DNA of 45,582 nt from Flammeovirgaceae bacterium (GTDB taxonomy: Bacteria > Bacteroidota > Bacteroidia > Cytophagales > Cyclobacteriaceae), in NCBI GenBank assembly GCA_021298015.1, contig JAJTGY010000034.1, forward strand, positions 1 through 45,582. Direction: 5' to 3'. The notes under the pieces are model-generated. The model saw only the letters and a list, made by a program, of their open reading frames with translations, did no database searches and was not told the DNA's origin. This document shows, piece after piece, positions 6,773 to 14,895 of this stretch (positions within the stretch are counted from its first letter, which is position 1; each line of letters begins with the position of its first letter). Made by a program: the position numbers and the translations under genes.

Positions 6773-8773
6773 ATGGCAAAAGTTACCAAAGGGGCCGAAT
6801 CTAAAGCTCCGAAAGCTATCGGCAAACCCACCAAAGCTGTGGGTGAAGTAGACGAAAAAGATGAATTGGCCGAGTTTAAAGCTGCCCGCAAGGCAGAAGA
6901 AGAAGAAGGCATTAGCCGCGTTATTCGCGATGTAACCGCCCGCAAGGCCGCCACGGCCAGCAGCGTGTCGCTCGAGAATTTTGACTGGGATGCCTTCGAC
7001 CGCAAGGGATTTGGCGAAGGTTATTCCAAAAACGACCGCGATTCGCTGGAGAAATTGTACAGCGGAGGAGCAACCTCCGTTAATGAAGGGGAAGTGGTGA
7101 AGGGCCTCGTGGTCGGCATCAACGACCGCGATGTAATTCTGAACATTGGATTTAAGTCAGACGGCCTCGTTCCGTTGGCTGAATTCAAAGATATCGCAGA
7201 CCTGAAGATTGGTGATGAGGTTGATCTCTTCATTGAAGAGCGTGAAAACCCGATGGGCCAGTTGATCCTGAGCCGCAGGAAAGCGAAGCTCGTAAAAGGC
7301 TGGCAGTATGTGCAGGAAGCCCTGGATAAAGATACCGTGATTGAAGGCTTTGTGAAGCGCAGAACCAAAGGCGGTTTGATTGTCGATGTATACGGCATCG
7401 AAGCTTTCTTGCCTGGTTCACAAATTGATGTGAAGCCGATTCGCGATTTCGATATCTACGTGAATAAGTCGATCGAGGTGAAAGTGGTGAAGATCAACTA
7501 CACCAATGACAACGTAGTGGTATCGCACAAAGTGCTTATTGAAAAAGATATCGAGCAGCAGAAGGCTGCTATCCTCACCAACCTGGAAAAAGGTCAGGTG
7601 CTGGAAGGTGTGATCAAGAACATGACCAACTTTGGTGTGTTCATCGACCTGGGTGGCGTAGACGGTCTGTTGCACATTACGGATATTTCGTGGGGCCGCA
7701 TTAACCATCCGGAAGAGTTGCTGAAACTTGACCAGACGGTGAAAGTTGTGGTGTTGGATTTTGATGAAGATAAAAAGCGCATCTCGCTGGGCATGAAGCA
7801 ACTCACGCCTCACCCGTGGGATTCGTTGGCGGCAGAGATCACCGTGGGCTCGAAAGTGAAAGGCCGCGTGGTGAACGTAGCCGATTACGGTGCATTCCTG
7901 GAGATCATGCCGGGCGTGGAAGGTTTGATTCACGTCTCGGAAATGAGCTGGAGCCAGCACCTGCGCAATCCTCAGGATTTCATCAAGGTAGGTGACGAGC
8001 GCGAGGCGGTGGTGTTGACCATCGACCGTGACGAGCGTAAGATGTCACTGGGTCTGAAGCAACTCACCGAAGACCCGTGGACACGCCAGGAAGTATTGAG
8101 CAAGTATGCTGTGGGAACACGTCATACCGGTGTGGTGCGTAACCTCACCAACTTTGGATTGTTCATTGAGTTGGAAGAAGGTATCGATGGCCTCGTGCAC
8201 GTATCCGACCTGAGCTGGACACGCAAAGTGAAGCATCCCTCTGAATTCACGAAGGTGGGAGAGAAACTCGAAGTGGTGGTACTGGAGTTGGATGCGGCCA
8301 ACCGCAGACTGGCGCTCAGCCACAAGCACCTGGAGGAAAACCCGTGGGATACATTCGAGACCATCTTTACGGTGGGATCGGTTCACAAGTGTACCGTCAT
8401 CAGCAAGAACGATAAAGGCGCCAGCCTCGAATTGCCGTATGGCATTGAAGGATTCTGCTCGGTTAAAAACCTGGTGAAGGCTGACAATGGCAAGGCCGAA
8501 GTAGGGGAGAGCCTGGATTTCAAAGTACTCGAGTTTTCGAAAGATGACCGCAGAATTTTGCTGAGCCATAAGGCTACCTGGAGTACGGAGGAGGAGAAAC
8601 CCGCAGCTCAGCAACCGAAGAAAAAGGCTGCCGCTCCGAAGGGCAAGACGATCGACAAGATTAACCAGGAGTCGGAAAAGTCGACCTTGGGTGATCTGGA
8701 AGCGTTAAGCGCCCTGAAGGAAAAGATGAGTGCCAGCAAACAGGCTGCTTCGGGCGAAGCCAAACCGGAGTAA
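6773..8773 (+). CDS. rpsA: 30S ribosomal protein S1 (666 aa)
   Basis: S1 binds mRNA and helps load it on the 30S subunit. Six S1 OB-fold repeats are visible at about residues 105-170, 187-253, 273-343, 357-428, 446-517 and 533-600; repeats 3-5 carry the strongest consensus (NFGVFIDLGGVDGLLHITDISWG, YGAFLEIMPGVEGLIHVSEMSW, NFGLFIELEEGIDGLVHVSDLSW). An N-terminal Lys/Glu/Ala-rich extension (1-70) and a Lys/Ala-rich C-terminal tail (about 605-666) flank the repeats. I chose the ATG at 6773 because the frame upstream runs through the structured leader and promoter. It forms its own unit between a TAnnTTTG promoter and a strong terminator. Confidence 0.97.
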   Translation: MAKVTKGAESKAPKAIGKPTKAVGEVDEKDELAEFKAARKAEEEEGISRVIRDVTARKAATASSVSLENFDWDAFDRKGFGEGYSKNDRDSLEKLYSGGATSVNEGEVVKGLVVGINDRDVILNIGFKSDGLVPLAEFKDIADLKIGDEVDLFIEERENPMGQLILSRRKAKLVKGWQYVQEALDKDTVIEGFVKRRTKGGLIVDVYGIEAFLPGSQIDVKPIRDFDIYVNKSIEVKVVKINYTNDNVVVSHKVLIEKDIEQQKAAILTNLEKGQVLEGVIKNMTNFGVFIDLGGVDGLLHITDISWGRINHPEELLKLDQTVKVVVLDFDEDKKRISLGMKQLTPHPWDSLAAEITVGSKVKGRVVNVADYGAFLEIMPGVEGLIHVSEMSWSQHLRNPQDFIKVGDEREAVVLTIDRDERKMSLGLKQLTEDPWTRQEVLSKYAVGTRHTGVVRNLTNFGLFIELEEGIDGLVHVSDLSWTRKVKHPSEFTKVGEKLEVVVLELDAANRRLALSHKHLEENPWDTFETIFTVGSVHKCTVISKNDKGASLELPYGIEGFCSVKNLVKADNGKAEVGESLDFKVLEFSKDDRRILLSHKATWSTEEEKPAAQQPKKKAAAPKGKTIDKINQESEKSTLGDLEALSALKEKMSASKQAASGEAKPE

Positions 8774-8795
8774 TATCGGATAGAACGATAAATGG

Positions 8796-8826
8796 AAAGG
8801 TGGCTGAATTTCAGCCACCTTTTTTC
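8796..8826 (+). terminator. Rho-independent terminator of rpsA
   Basis: AAGGTGGCTGA and its complement around a short AT loop form a perfect stem (8797-8820), followed by six T residues. It lies about 22 nt after the rpsA stop and is the clearest terminator in the window. Confidence 0.9.
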
Positions 8827-8846
8827 TTTGTTGGCGAATAATCGAG

Positions 8847-8854
8847 TAGTTTTG
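8847..8854 (+). promoter_or_regulatory. TAgtTTTG promoter element upstream of tRNA-Cys
   Basis: TAGTTTTG matches TAnnTTTG; a TTTG lies 16 nt upstream (8827-8830), closer than the usual spacing. If used, the primary transcript would start near 8861 and include both 68-bp repeats before the mature tRNA. Confidence 0.4.
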
Positions 8855-8911
8855 TGGGCTGAATGCAGCCCGACTGCTGAGGCATTAGCGGAGGTGGAGG
8901 AAAATAGAAAT

Positions 8912-9047
8912 GGTTCCGTGGCCGACTTGTCAGCCGAAGCACGAGCGGAGGCTGAGTGGCGGTGAAGGAAAATAGAAATGGTTCCGTGGCCGACTTGTCA
9001 GCCGAAGCATGAGCGGAGGCTGAGTGGCGGTGAAGGAAAATAGAAAT
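8912..9047 (+). repeat. Two tandem 68-bp repeats, each starting with the tRNA-Cys 5' end
   Basis: Units 8912-8979 and 8980-9047 differ at one base (C at 8942, T at 9010). Each starts with GGTTCCGTGGCCGA, the first 14 nt of the adjacent tRNA-Cys, which begins exactly one period later at 9048. The flank AAAATAGAAAT precedes all three copies. A more diverged relative of the unit seems to precede them at about 8871-8911. The arrangement implies tandem duplication of the tRNA promoter-proximal segment plus its 5' end, leaving truncated tRNA starts. Confidence 0.9.
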
Positions 9048-9118
9048 GGTTCCGTGGCCGAGTGGCTAGGCAGAGCTCTGCAAAAGCTCCTACAGCGGTT
9101 CGAATCCGCTCGGAACCT
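9048..9118 (+). tRNA. tRNA-Cys (anticodon GCA)
   Basis: A full cloverleaf of 71 nt: acceptor GGTTCCG pairs with CGGAACC, D arm GCC/GGC, anticodon stem GAGCT/AGCTC with loop CTGCAAA (anticodon GCA), a five-base variable loop, and T arm AGCGG/CCGCT with loop TTCGAAT. The discriminator base is T, as expected for cysteine tRNA. CCA is not encoded. A terminator follows directly. Its 3' end borders the accessory island, consistent with tRNA genes serving as integration targets. Confidence 0.96.
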
Positions 9119-9122
9119 CATG

Positions 9123-9157
9123 AAAACCGCGATTCAATATCAGAATCGCGGTTTTTT
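9123..9157 (+). terminator. Terminator of tRNA-Cys
   Basis: AACCGCGATTC (9125-9135) pairs perfectly with GAATCGCGGTT (9143-9153) around a 7-nt loop, and the T-run continues to 9156. Placed 5 nt after the tRNA. Confidence 0.88.
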
Positions 9158-9676
9158 GTTTCCACTGGTACAAAAATTGGTACAAATTCAAACTCGGCTG
9201 TTCTTTCCGTTTTGATATGTGAGCAAAGAATTGCAACTACTTCTAACAAACAAGTACAAGCTTTCCTTTGCGTAACCAAAGTTTTACAAAAGCAGACTTG
9301 CAATCATTTTTTTTCAAGATGTTCTGAATGCGATTCGAAGTATTTCAATCGAAAACCAGATTGGATTTCCATTGGGTAAAAAGGTAAGTTCTGCTTCTTT
9401 TGATAGGGGTATTCCTATGAAATGTAGTAGGCTGGTTGATGCTTCCGCTAAGGTAGATTTGGCGATAAGAACGACCGGTTTTCCTCTTGAAGTGGTTTTT
9501 GCACTCAAAAAAGTCACGAGCAAAGTGTTCTCAAAACCTGTGTCCATCGCATTAGGAGTCAGAGAGTTAACCCTATTTTACTGTTCGAGGCAGTTCAATT
9601 AATCGCTAATCTTTTTTTTTCAGACTCTTGGATTCATCAGAGAATTTGAATCACATTAGCAGCGAACAAAAACAAT
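9158..9676. other. Gene-free island edge with TGGTACAAA direct repeats
   Basis: No convincing gene is seen over about 500 nt. Two copies of TGGTACAAA (9166-9174 and 9178-9186) lie 12 nt apart right after the tRNA terminator; direct repeats in this position can be arm-type integrase sites, but this is inference. Short overlapping frames at 9372-9602 (plus) and 9314-9547 (minus) have no recognisable motif and are not called. The region is AT-richer than the flanks, as expected for the edge of acquired DNA. Confidence 0.5.
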
Positions 9677-9679
9677 GTG

Positions 9680-9979
9680 ATGGAAAAAACGGAAGTTTTT
9701 CTGCGGGAGATGATCACCAAGCAACTTAATGAGTTGTTGCCGCGTGTGGTTGAGAGCGTTGTTAGGAACAACCCTCTTTTTGTGGGACAGGAATTTATTT
9801 CTTTGAGCGAGGCGATCAAGCGCTACGGCATAGCTGCGTCAACTTTGCGCAACTATCATCGGGCGGGTGCGATAACGCTTAGACGTTGTTTAAGCGAGAA
9901 ACGAAGTCGCTTGTTTGTTTCGGTGGTCGAGCTTGAGAGACAATTGCGTGAGAACCCCCTTCCACGTAATGCGGCCTAG
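9680..9979 (+). CDS. Small helix-turn-helix protein, excisionase/MerR-like fold (99 aa)
   Basis: An N-terminal helical segment (about 1-35) precedes a winged-HTH-like domain beginning FISLSEAIKRYGIAASTLRNYHRAG (about 40-65) with a basic wing KRSRLF and a closing helix. This is the pattern of excisionase-type and HTH_17 DNA-binding proteins common on integrative and mobilisable elements. The start could be GTG at 9677 or ATG at 9680; both give the same domain. It is the first gene of the island and probably acts in element control or as a relaxosome accessory. No integrase gene is nearby. Confidence 0.68.
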   Translation: MEKTEVFLREMITKQLNELLPRVVESVVRNNPLFVGQEFISLSEAIKRYGIAASTLRNYHRAGAITLRRCLSEKRSRLFVSVVELERQLRENPLPRNAA

Positions 9980-10020
9980 AAAAAAATTATAAGTTCGGTT
10001 TTGGAACAAAATAATGAGCC

Positions 10021-10377
10021 ATGAAAAAAGTCGGAAATTATTTAAGTCAGAGTTGGAACAACATCGTAACGGCAGCAGCGCTGAATTTTGTGCTGTATTT
10101 TCTCTTCACCGTCATACAATACGGGTGGATCGCCTACACACTCGTTCTTGTTACCTTCCTGCTAAAGGGAGATCATCCGCCATTGGTTCGATTGGTTCTC
10201 GGAGGGCTCCAGGGTTTGGTAGTAACTGCTGCTGTTGCTTTCAACTATAGTTCCGGCCGCCTCCCGATCGAGGCAGCTGTTGTCATAGGCGTAGCAACAG
10301 TGATGATTTTGGTCATTCGCGTTGCTCCGGCAGTATTGTCGGTTGTTCACGAATCTGTAAAACCCCATGGGAGCTAG
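10021..10377 (+). CDS. Membrane protein of the mobilisation region (118 aa)
   Basis: Three or four hydrophobic segments (about 15-33, 35-50, 58-75, 83-104) with a short basic N-terminus; no conserved catalytic motif is seen. Its 3' end overlaps the start of the next gene (MobC-like) by 11 nt, so the two are coupled. The context with the relaxase suggests a mobilisation or element-maintenance membrane protein, but the family is not recognised. Confidence 0.62.
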   Translation: MKKVGNYLSQSWNNIVTAAALNFVLYFLFTVIQYGWIAYTLVLVTFLLKGDHPPLVRLVLGGLQGLVVTAAVAFNYSSGRLPIEAAVVIGVATVMILVIRVAPAVLSVVHESVKPHGS

Positions 10378-10570
10378 AGTGATTTCGTTCCGCGTTGATG
10401 GAGGTGAGCTGCAACAGCTCGAGTCATTAGCCCGCGAGGCGGGCTATAGACGCCTTTCGCATTTTGTTCGGCATGTGACGTGTGGTGTACTGAGGTACGA
10501 TCGTTTATACCAGGAGAGAGGAGCGACTCTGCAATTAGAGGAGTTGATACGAATTCGGAAATTAATTTGA
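10367..10570 (+). CDS. Small relaxosome-accessory (MobC-like) protein (67 aa)
   Basis: A short basic protein with a strand-helix-helix pattern (VISFRVDGGELQQLESLAREAG then LSHFVRHV), as in ribbon-helix-helix MobC proteins that bind the transfer origin and help the relaxase nick it. Position just upstream of the relaxase supports this. It overlaps the preceding membrane-protein gene. The assignment rests on size, predicted fold and context rather than a diagnostic motif. Confidence 0.55.
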   Translation: MGARVISFRVDGGELQQLESLAREAGYRRLSHFVRHVTCGVLRYDRLYQERGATLQLEELIRIRKLI

Positions 10571-10671
10571 GATTTTAAAGGCGACTTAAGGCGTGCGAAT
10601 CGAATAGCCCGGGATGGTGATTCCGCGTTTTTTTGGGAAAGGGCGGATACGGTGTTGAAGGAAATTGAGCT
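10571..10671. other. Candidate transfer-origin region upstream of the relaxase
   Basis: A 101-nt non-coding gap between the MobC-like and relaxase genes, the usual place for an origin of transfer in mobilisable elements. It contains a repeated GGCG spaced by ACTTAA and a short run of seven T residues, but no strong inverted repeat or recognisable nick site, so this is positional inference only. Confidence 0.22.
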
Positions 10672-12183
10672 ATGGTCGGAAAAATTCATAAATCCCTAAA
10701 TATAGCCGATACCGTACGCTACCTGCGGAAGGAAGGAGACGACTCGAAGTCAAGGCTCTTGGACGATTCGTTCGGCAATGAAATGCCCAACCGGCAGAAG
10801 ATCGTCATGATGAAGTTGATTGGCTCCATGGCGCCCGACCTGCGCGTTCGTAAGCCTTTCATGCACTTTTCACTCTCTTTTCCACACCGGGAGAATCTCG
10901 AGGATGACATGATGAGAGATGTGATGCACCGCTACCTCGAAGAGATGGGGTATCAGTACTGTCCCTATTTGGCATTTCGGCATTTTGACAAACCACACCC
11001 CCACATTCACATCGTGACCACCCGTGCCGACACGGACGGAGCGCTTGTTGACAGCCGGCATGATTTTTACCGCAGCAAGGAAGCCTGCCGAAAGATTGAA
11101 AAGGAGTTCGGCCTTCTACAAAATACGTCCGTTAAGAATGGCCGGAAGACCAATCATAAAATCGAGCATTCTGAAATCAATAAATACCCCACCCATTTTA
11201 AAGATCTGCAGCGCAGACTTGATCGCGTGATGGCCAGGGCACCCGATACGTTCGAACAGTATAGAGAGTTTTGTCGGGCTGAGGGTGTCGATGCCCAGTT
11301 CCGTATGAATGGAGGGACGCCTATCGGGATTTCGTATAGCCTGAATACGAAAAGTGAGAAATTTGTTGTTAGGGGTTCCAAATTGGGGAGTGAGTACATG
11401 GTTCCACAACTCGCAGCTGAACTTGATCGAAACGCAAAATGCAATCGAGACAACCTGCGCAACACGGTATCCGTAGTATTGGCGGAGCAGTATGACCATC
11501 TTGGCCACCTTCTGGATGAGTTTCGTGAGGCAGGTATAAGTCTGACCGGGCAAGGCGAGGAATTGCGGATCAGCGACAAGTCTATGTCAATCGGCATCAG
11601 CGATTTATATCCCTCTGATGCCTATGAACTCACCCAAAAACTTCGCCTGCCAACAAAGGAACAGCACGATCAGCACCGGGAACAGATAAAAATGCTAAAT
11701 CGACAGGATGCGCTATATGATACGAACCGAATACTCAACAAATGGCTAGGAGCCGGGAAATTCAAAGCATTAAAAGACCAGCTCCGGACGGAGGGGCTTA
11801 TTTTGACTATCAATGGTCAAGAGTCTGTCATACGACATGAGGATAGCGGAATGGAATTCAAACCCCGGGATCTGAAACGCGAGTTGTATGAAGATTTCAT
11901 GCGGCTGATCAACCTGCAGGTACAATTGGCCATCGAGGAACGCGAGCGCCAAGAGAAAGAGTTGGAAGAAAAGAAGCGTCTCTTCGAGCAAGATATACAA
12001 CGCCAACAACGAGATCGCGACCAACTCGCCAGTGCCCCCGGTAGTCAGCCGCGCCCCGAGGAACTTGCCCGCAGGCGAGGGGCAGGGCCACCGGCAGGGT
12101 GGGACCAATCCCCCAGTGCTTGGGACGACCCAGACGAAGAGCAAACCCGCGGCCGTGAGCGAGGCCTGGGCCTCGGCCGGTAG
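10672..12183 (+). CDS. Relaxase / mobilisation nuclease (503 aa)
   Basis: A relaxase nicks one strand at the transfer origin and pilots it during conjugation. The metal-binding triad is visible as HPHIH (H109, H111, H113) in RHFDKPHPHIHIVTTRAD, with a further H104. A candidate catalytic tyrosine is Y17 (TVRYLRKEGD), at the N-terminal position used by the MobP-like families of Bacteroidota. The N-terminal 150 residues form the nuclease domain; the remainder is helical and charged, ending in a Gln/Arg/Glu coiled stretch and a Pro/Gly/Arg tail. Length is normal. With no integrase or type IV secretion genes here, the element would be mobilisable only with help. Confidence 0.88.
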   Translation: MVGKIHKSLNIADTVRYLRKEGDDSKSRLLDDSFGNEMPNRQKIVMMKLIGSMAPDLRVRKPFMHFSLSFPHRENLEDDMMRDVMHRYLEEMGYQYCPYLAFRHFDKPHPHIHIVTTRADTDGALVDSRHDFYRSKEACRKIEKEFGLLQNTSVKNGRKTNHKIEHSEINKYPTHFKDLQRRLDRVMARAPDTFEQYREFCRAEGVDAQFRMNGGTPIGISYSLNTKSEKFVVRGSKLGSEYMVPQLAAELDRNAKCNRDNLRNTVSVVLAEQYDHLGHLLDEFREAGISLTGQGEELRISDKSMSIGISDLYPSDAYELTQKLRLPTKEQHDQHREQIKMLNRQDALYDTNRILNKWLGAGKFKALKDQLRTEGLILTINGQESVIRHEDSGMEFKPRDLKRELYEDFMRLINLQVQLAIEERERQEKELEEKKRLFEQDIQRQQRDRDQLASAPGSQPRPEELARRRGAGPPAGWDQSPSAWDDPDEEQTRGRERGLGLGR

Positions 12184-12186
12184 AGG

Positions 12187-12205
12187 GCTCAATTCTGAGC
12201 TTTTT
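12187..12205 (+). terminator. Possible weak terminator after the relaxase
   Basis: GCTCA (12187-12191) pairs with TGAGC (12196-12200) around loop ATTC, followed by five T residues. The stem is short, so termination may be partial. Confidence 0.42.
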
Positions 12206-12315
12206 CACAAGGCGACACAAAGGGGTGCCTTGCGTTAAAATCCCGGTGAAAAAAATCGCTATGGCTGCGTTTTGCGAATCGATTTGCGCTGTAAATTACT
12301 GCATCTCAAACGGTA

Positions 12316-12393
12316 ATGAACCAAAACCCCGAGCAAATAGCCAACGACCAGATCGATCAGATGCTGACCGACTGCGCATGGGTGGTTCAGTAA
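12316..12393 (+). pseudogene. Relic of a type I HsdR N-terminus (25 codons)
   Basis: A 25-codon frame begins MNQNPEQIANDQIDQML and ends CAWVVQ-stop, 24 nt before hsdM. The pattern NPEQ.A...ID.ML...W.VQ is the characteristic N-terminus of a type I restriction subunit R family of the DEAD-box group, and does not resemble the start of the complete hsdR of this operon (18073). The stop at 12391 follows directly after the conserved VVQ. It is best read as the remnant of a different hsdR gene removed by recombination. Too short to be a functional enzyme. Confidence 0.7.
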
Positions 12394-12417
12394 GCTTTTG
12401 AATTGATTTTCTAACAA

Positions 12418-14895
12418 ATGGCCATAAAAAAATCCGAACTCTACTCCTCCCTGTGGGCAAGCTGCGATGAACTGCGGGGCGGCATGGACGCCAGCCAGTA
12501 CAAAGACTACGTGCTGGTGATGCTCTTTATCAAATACATCAGCGACAAATATGCCGGTGTTCCCTATTCGCCCATCACGGTGCCCAAAGGCGCCAGCTTT
12601 AAAGACATGGTGGCGCTTAAAGGCAAGCCCACCATTGGTGATGATATTAATAAAAAGATTATCGGTCCCATCGAAAATGCCAACAAAGCACTGGGCCGCA
12701 TTGATGTAGACTTCGATAATCCGGATAAACTGGGCAGTGGCGATGAAAAAGTAAAACGCCTTTCTAACCTGATTGCCATTTTCGAAAACCCGGAACTGGA
12801 TTTCTCGAAGAACCGTGCCGAAGGCGATGACATCTTAGGCGATGCTTACGAATACCTCATGCGCCACTTCGCCACCGAAAGCGGCAAGAGCAAGGGGCAA
12901 TTCTATACACCGGCAGAAGTAAGCCGCGTGATTGCAAAAATCATTGGCATCACCCACTCCACCTCAGGGGTTACCGCTTACGACCCCACCTGTGGTTCGG
13001 GGTCGTTGCTGTTGCGTGTGGCCGCTGAATCGGAAAAGAAAGTAGACATCTATGGGCAGGAGAAGGATGTGAGCACCGCGGCCCTCAGCCGCATGAACAT
13101 GATTCTGCACAACTACCCCACGGCAGAGATCAAGTGCAACGGCAACAGCACGCTATCAAATCCATTGTTTACGGACGACAGAAGCGGGCTCCTGAAACAG
13201 TTCGACTATGTGGTGGCAAAGCCTCCGTTCAGCACCAAGGCATGGAGCAGTGGCGTTGATCCGGTCAACGACATTCACCGCAGATTTCAAGACTACGGCA
13301 CACCGCCCGAAAAGAATGGCGACTACGCTTTCCTGCTGCACATCATCCGCTCGATGAAGAGCAAGGGCAAAGGCGCGGTTATCCTTCCGCACGGTGTGTT
13401 GTTCCGTGGAAATGCTGAGGCCGAGATTCGCAAAAACATTATTAAGAAGGGCTACATCAAAGGCATTATTGGCCTGCCGGCCAACTTGTTTTACGGCACG
13501 GGCATACCAGCCTGTTTGATTGTGCTCGACAAGGAAGATGCAGAAAACAGCAAAGGCATCTTTATGATCGATGCCAGCAAAGGCTTTGTAAAAGATGGAA
13601 ACAAAAATCGCCTGCGCGAGCAGGACATTCACAAAATCGTAGACGTGTTCAACAAGCAGTTGCCCGTGCCCAAATATGCACGCATGGTGCCGTTGAAAGA
13701 AATTGCCAGCGAGAAGAACGACTACAACCTGAACATTCCGCGCTACATTGATAGCCAGGAGCCTGAAGACATACAAGACATTGAAGCCCACCTGCTGGGC
13801 GGTATACCTAATGCGGATATTGACGCCCTTGACAATTATTGGAAAGTATACCCACAACTCAAACAAGTGCTCTTTGCGCCCCTCTCCTCCGGAGAGGGCC
13901 GGGGTGAGGTAAAACGCAAGAACTACAGCCAACTAAAAGTAGCCGAAGACAAGATCAAGGAAACCATCTTTGCGCACCCGGAGTTTACGGCTTACACGAA
14001 AAAGGTGAACGCCCATTTCACGAAATGGAAAAGCCGCAGCACGGATACACTCAAGAGTATGAAGACGGGTGTGAAGCCCAAGAAGCTGATTCATGAGTTA
14101 AGCGAAGACTTGCTGGATACGTTCGATAACCTGAACCTGATTGACAAGTACGATGTGTACCAGCACCTGATGACCTATTGGCTGGAAACCATGCAGGACG
14201 ATGTGTATGAAATTGCCATTGACGGCTGGAAGATTGGCGGCCAGGTATACCGCATCACCAAAGAAAAGAAAGACAAGAACGGAAAAGTAAAAACCACCGA
14301 GGTAGCCGGGCTAGAGGGAATAGAAAGCAAGTTGCTAAAGCCAGCTTTATTGATTGATCGGTATTTTAAAAAACAGAAAACCGAGATTGAAGAACAAGAA
14401 GCAGTGCGCGATGCAGCAACAGCCCGCCTTGAAGAAATGGCCGAGGAACACGGTGGCGAAGAAGGTTTGTTTGCTGAACTGGACAAAGTAAACCGTGCCA
14501 ACGCATTGAAACGCCTGAAGGAAATAAAAGGCAACAAGGAATTTAAGGAAGAGCAAAAAGCACTGGAAGAATACATTGCGTTTGCTGACGAAAAAGCAGA
14601 ATGCGAAAGAATACTAAATGAATTGCAGCAAGCTCTGGAAGCCAATGTTTGGGACAAGTACGGCACATTGACTATTGATGAAATAAAGACACTGGTCGTA
14701 GATGACAAGTGGATGGCCACCATCTATGCTGCGGTGCAGAACGAAATGCAGCGCATTAGCCAGCGCCTCACGCAACGGATTAAAGAACTGGCCGAACGTT
14801 ACGAAAAGCCCATGCCTGAGTTACTCGAAGAAATAGTAGAACTGGAAAGCAAAGTTTACGAACACCTAAAGGGAATTGGATACTCATGGAAGTGA
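12418..14895 (+). CDS. hsdM: Type I restriction-modification DNA methyltransferase subunit M (825 aa), catalytic Asn replaced
   Basis: HsdM transfers methyl groups from S-adenosylmethionine to adenine N6 at the target chosen by HsdS. The HsdM N-terminal helical domain (about 1-130) is followed by the methyltransferase domain with SAM motif DPTCGSGSLL (189-198). Motif IV, normally NPPF, reads KPPF (K268 to F271; codon AAG at 13219-13221), losing the Asn that contacts the target adenine. Motifs after it (KNGDYAFLLHIIRS, GVLFRGNAEAEIRKNII) are intact. Residues past about 500 form a long charged helical extension usual for this large Bacteroidota subtype. An in-frame palindromic insert lies at about residue 488-497. 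It is first in a six-gene operon and overlaps hsdS. Confidence 0.95.
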   Translation: MAIKKSELYSSLWASCDELRGGMDASQYKDYVLVMLFIKYISDKYAGVPYSPITVPKGASFKDMVALKGKPTIGDDINKKIIGPIENANKALGRIDVDFDNPDKLGSGDEKVKRLSNLIAIFENPELDFSKNRAEGDDILGDAYEYLMRHFATESGKSKGQFYTPAEVSRVIAKIIGITHSTSGVTAYDPTCGSGSLLLRVAAESEKKVDIYGQEKDVSTAALSRMNMILHNYPTAEIKCNGNSTLSNPLFTDDRSGLLKQFDYVVAKPPFSTKAWSSGVDPVNDIHRRFQDYGTPPEKNGDYAFLLHIIRSMKSKGKGAVILPHGVLFRGNAEAEIRKNIIKKGYIKGIIGLPANLFYGTGIPACLIVLDKEDAENSKGIFMIDASKGFVKDGNKNRLREQDIHKIVDVFNKQLPVPKYARMVPLKEIASEKNDYNLNIPRYIDSQEPEDIQDIEAHLLGGIPNADIDALDNYWKVYPQLKQVLFAPLSSGEGRGEVKRKNYSQLKVAEDKIKETIFAHPEFTAYTKKVNAHFTKWKSRSTDTLKSMKTGVKPKKLIHELSEDLLDTFDNLNLIDKYDVYQHLMTYWLETMQDDVYEIAIDGWKIGGQVYRITKEKKDKNGKVKTTEVAGLEGIESKLLKPALLIDRYFKKQKTEIEEQEAVRDAATARLEEMAEEHGGEEGLFAELDKVNRANALKRLKEIKGNKEFKEEQKALEEYIAFADEKAECERILNELQQALEANVWDKYGTLTIDEIKTLVVDDKWMATIYAAVQNEMQRISQRLTQRIKELAERYEKPMPELLEEIVELESKVYEHLKGIGYSWK
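13879..13910. repeat. Palindromic GC-rich repeat inserted in frame in hsdM
   Basis: CCCTCTCC (13880-13887) pairs with GGAGAGGG (13891-13898) around TCC, followed by GGGGTGAGG. The sequence resembles short dispersed palindromes of the type CCCTCTCC..GGAGAGGG..GGGGTGAGG known from many genomes. It encodes APLSSGEGRGEV without breaking the frame. Only one copy is seen in this window. Confidence 0.6.

Noticed and set aside
9314-9602. Two overlapping frames on opposite strands after tRNA-Cys
   Set aside because: Neither has a motif, a promoter or coding-like composition; both are plausible by chance in AT-rich DNA.
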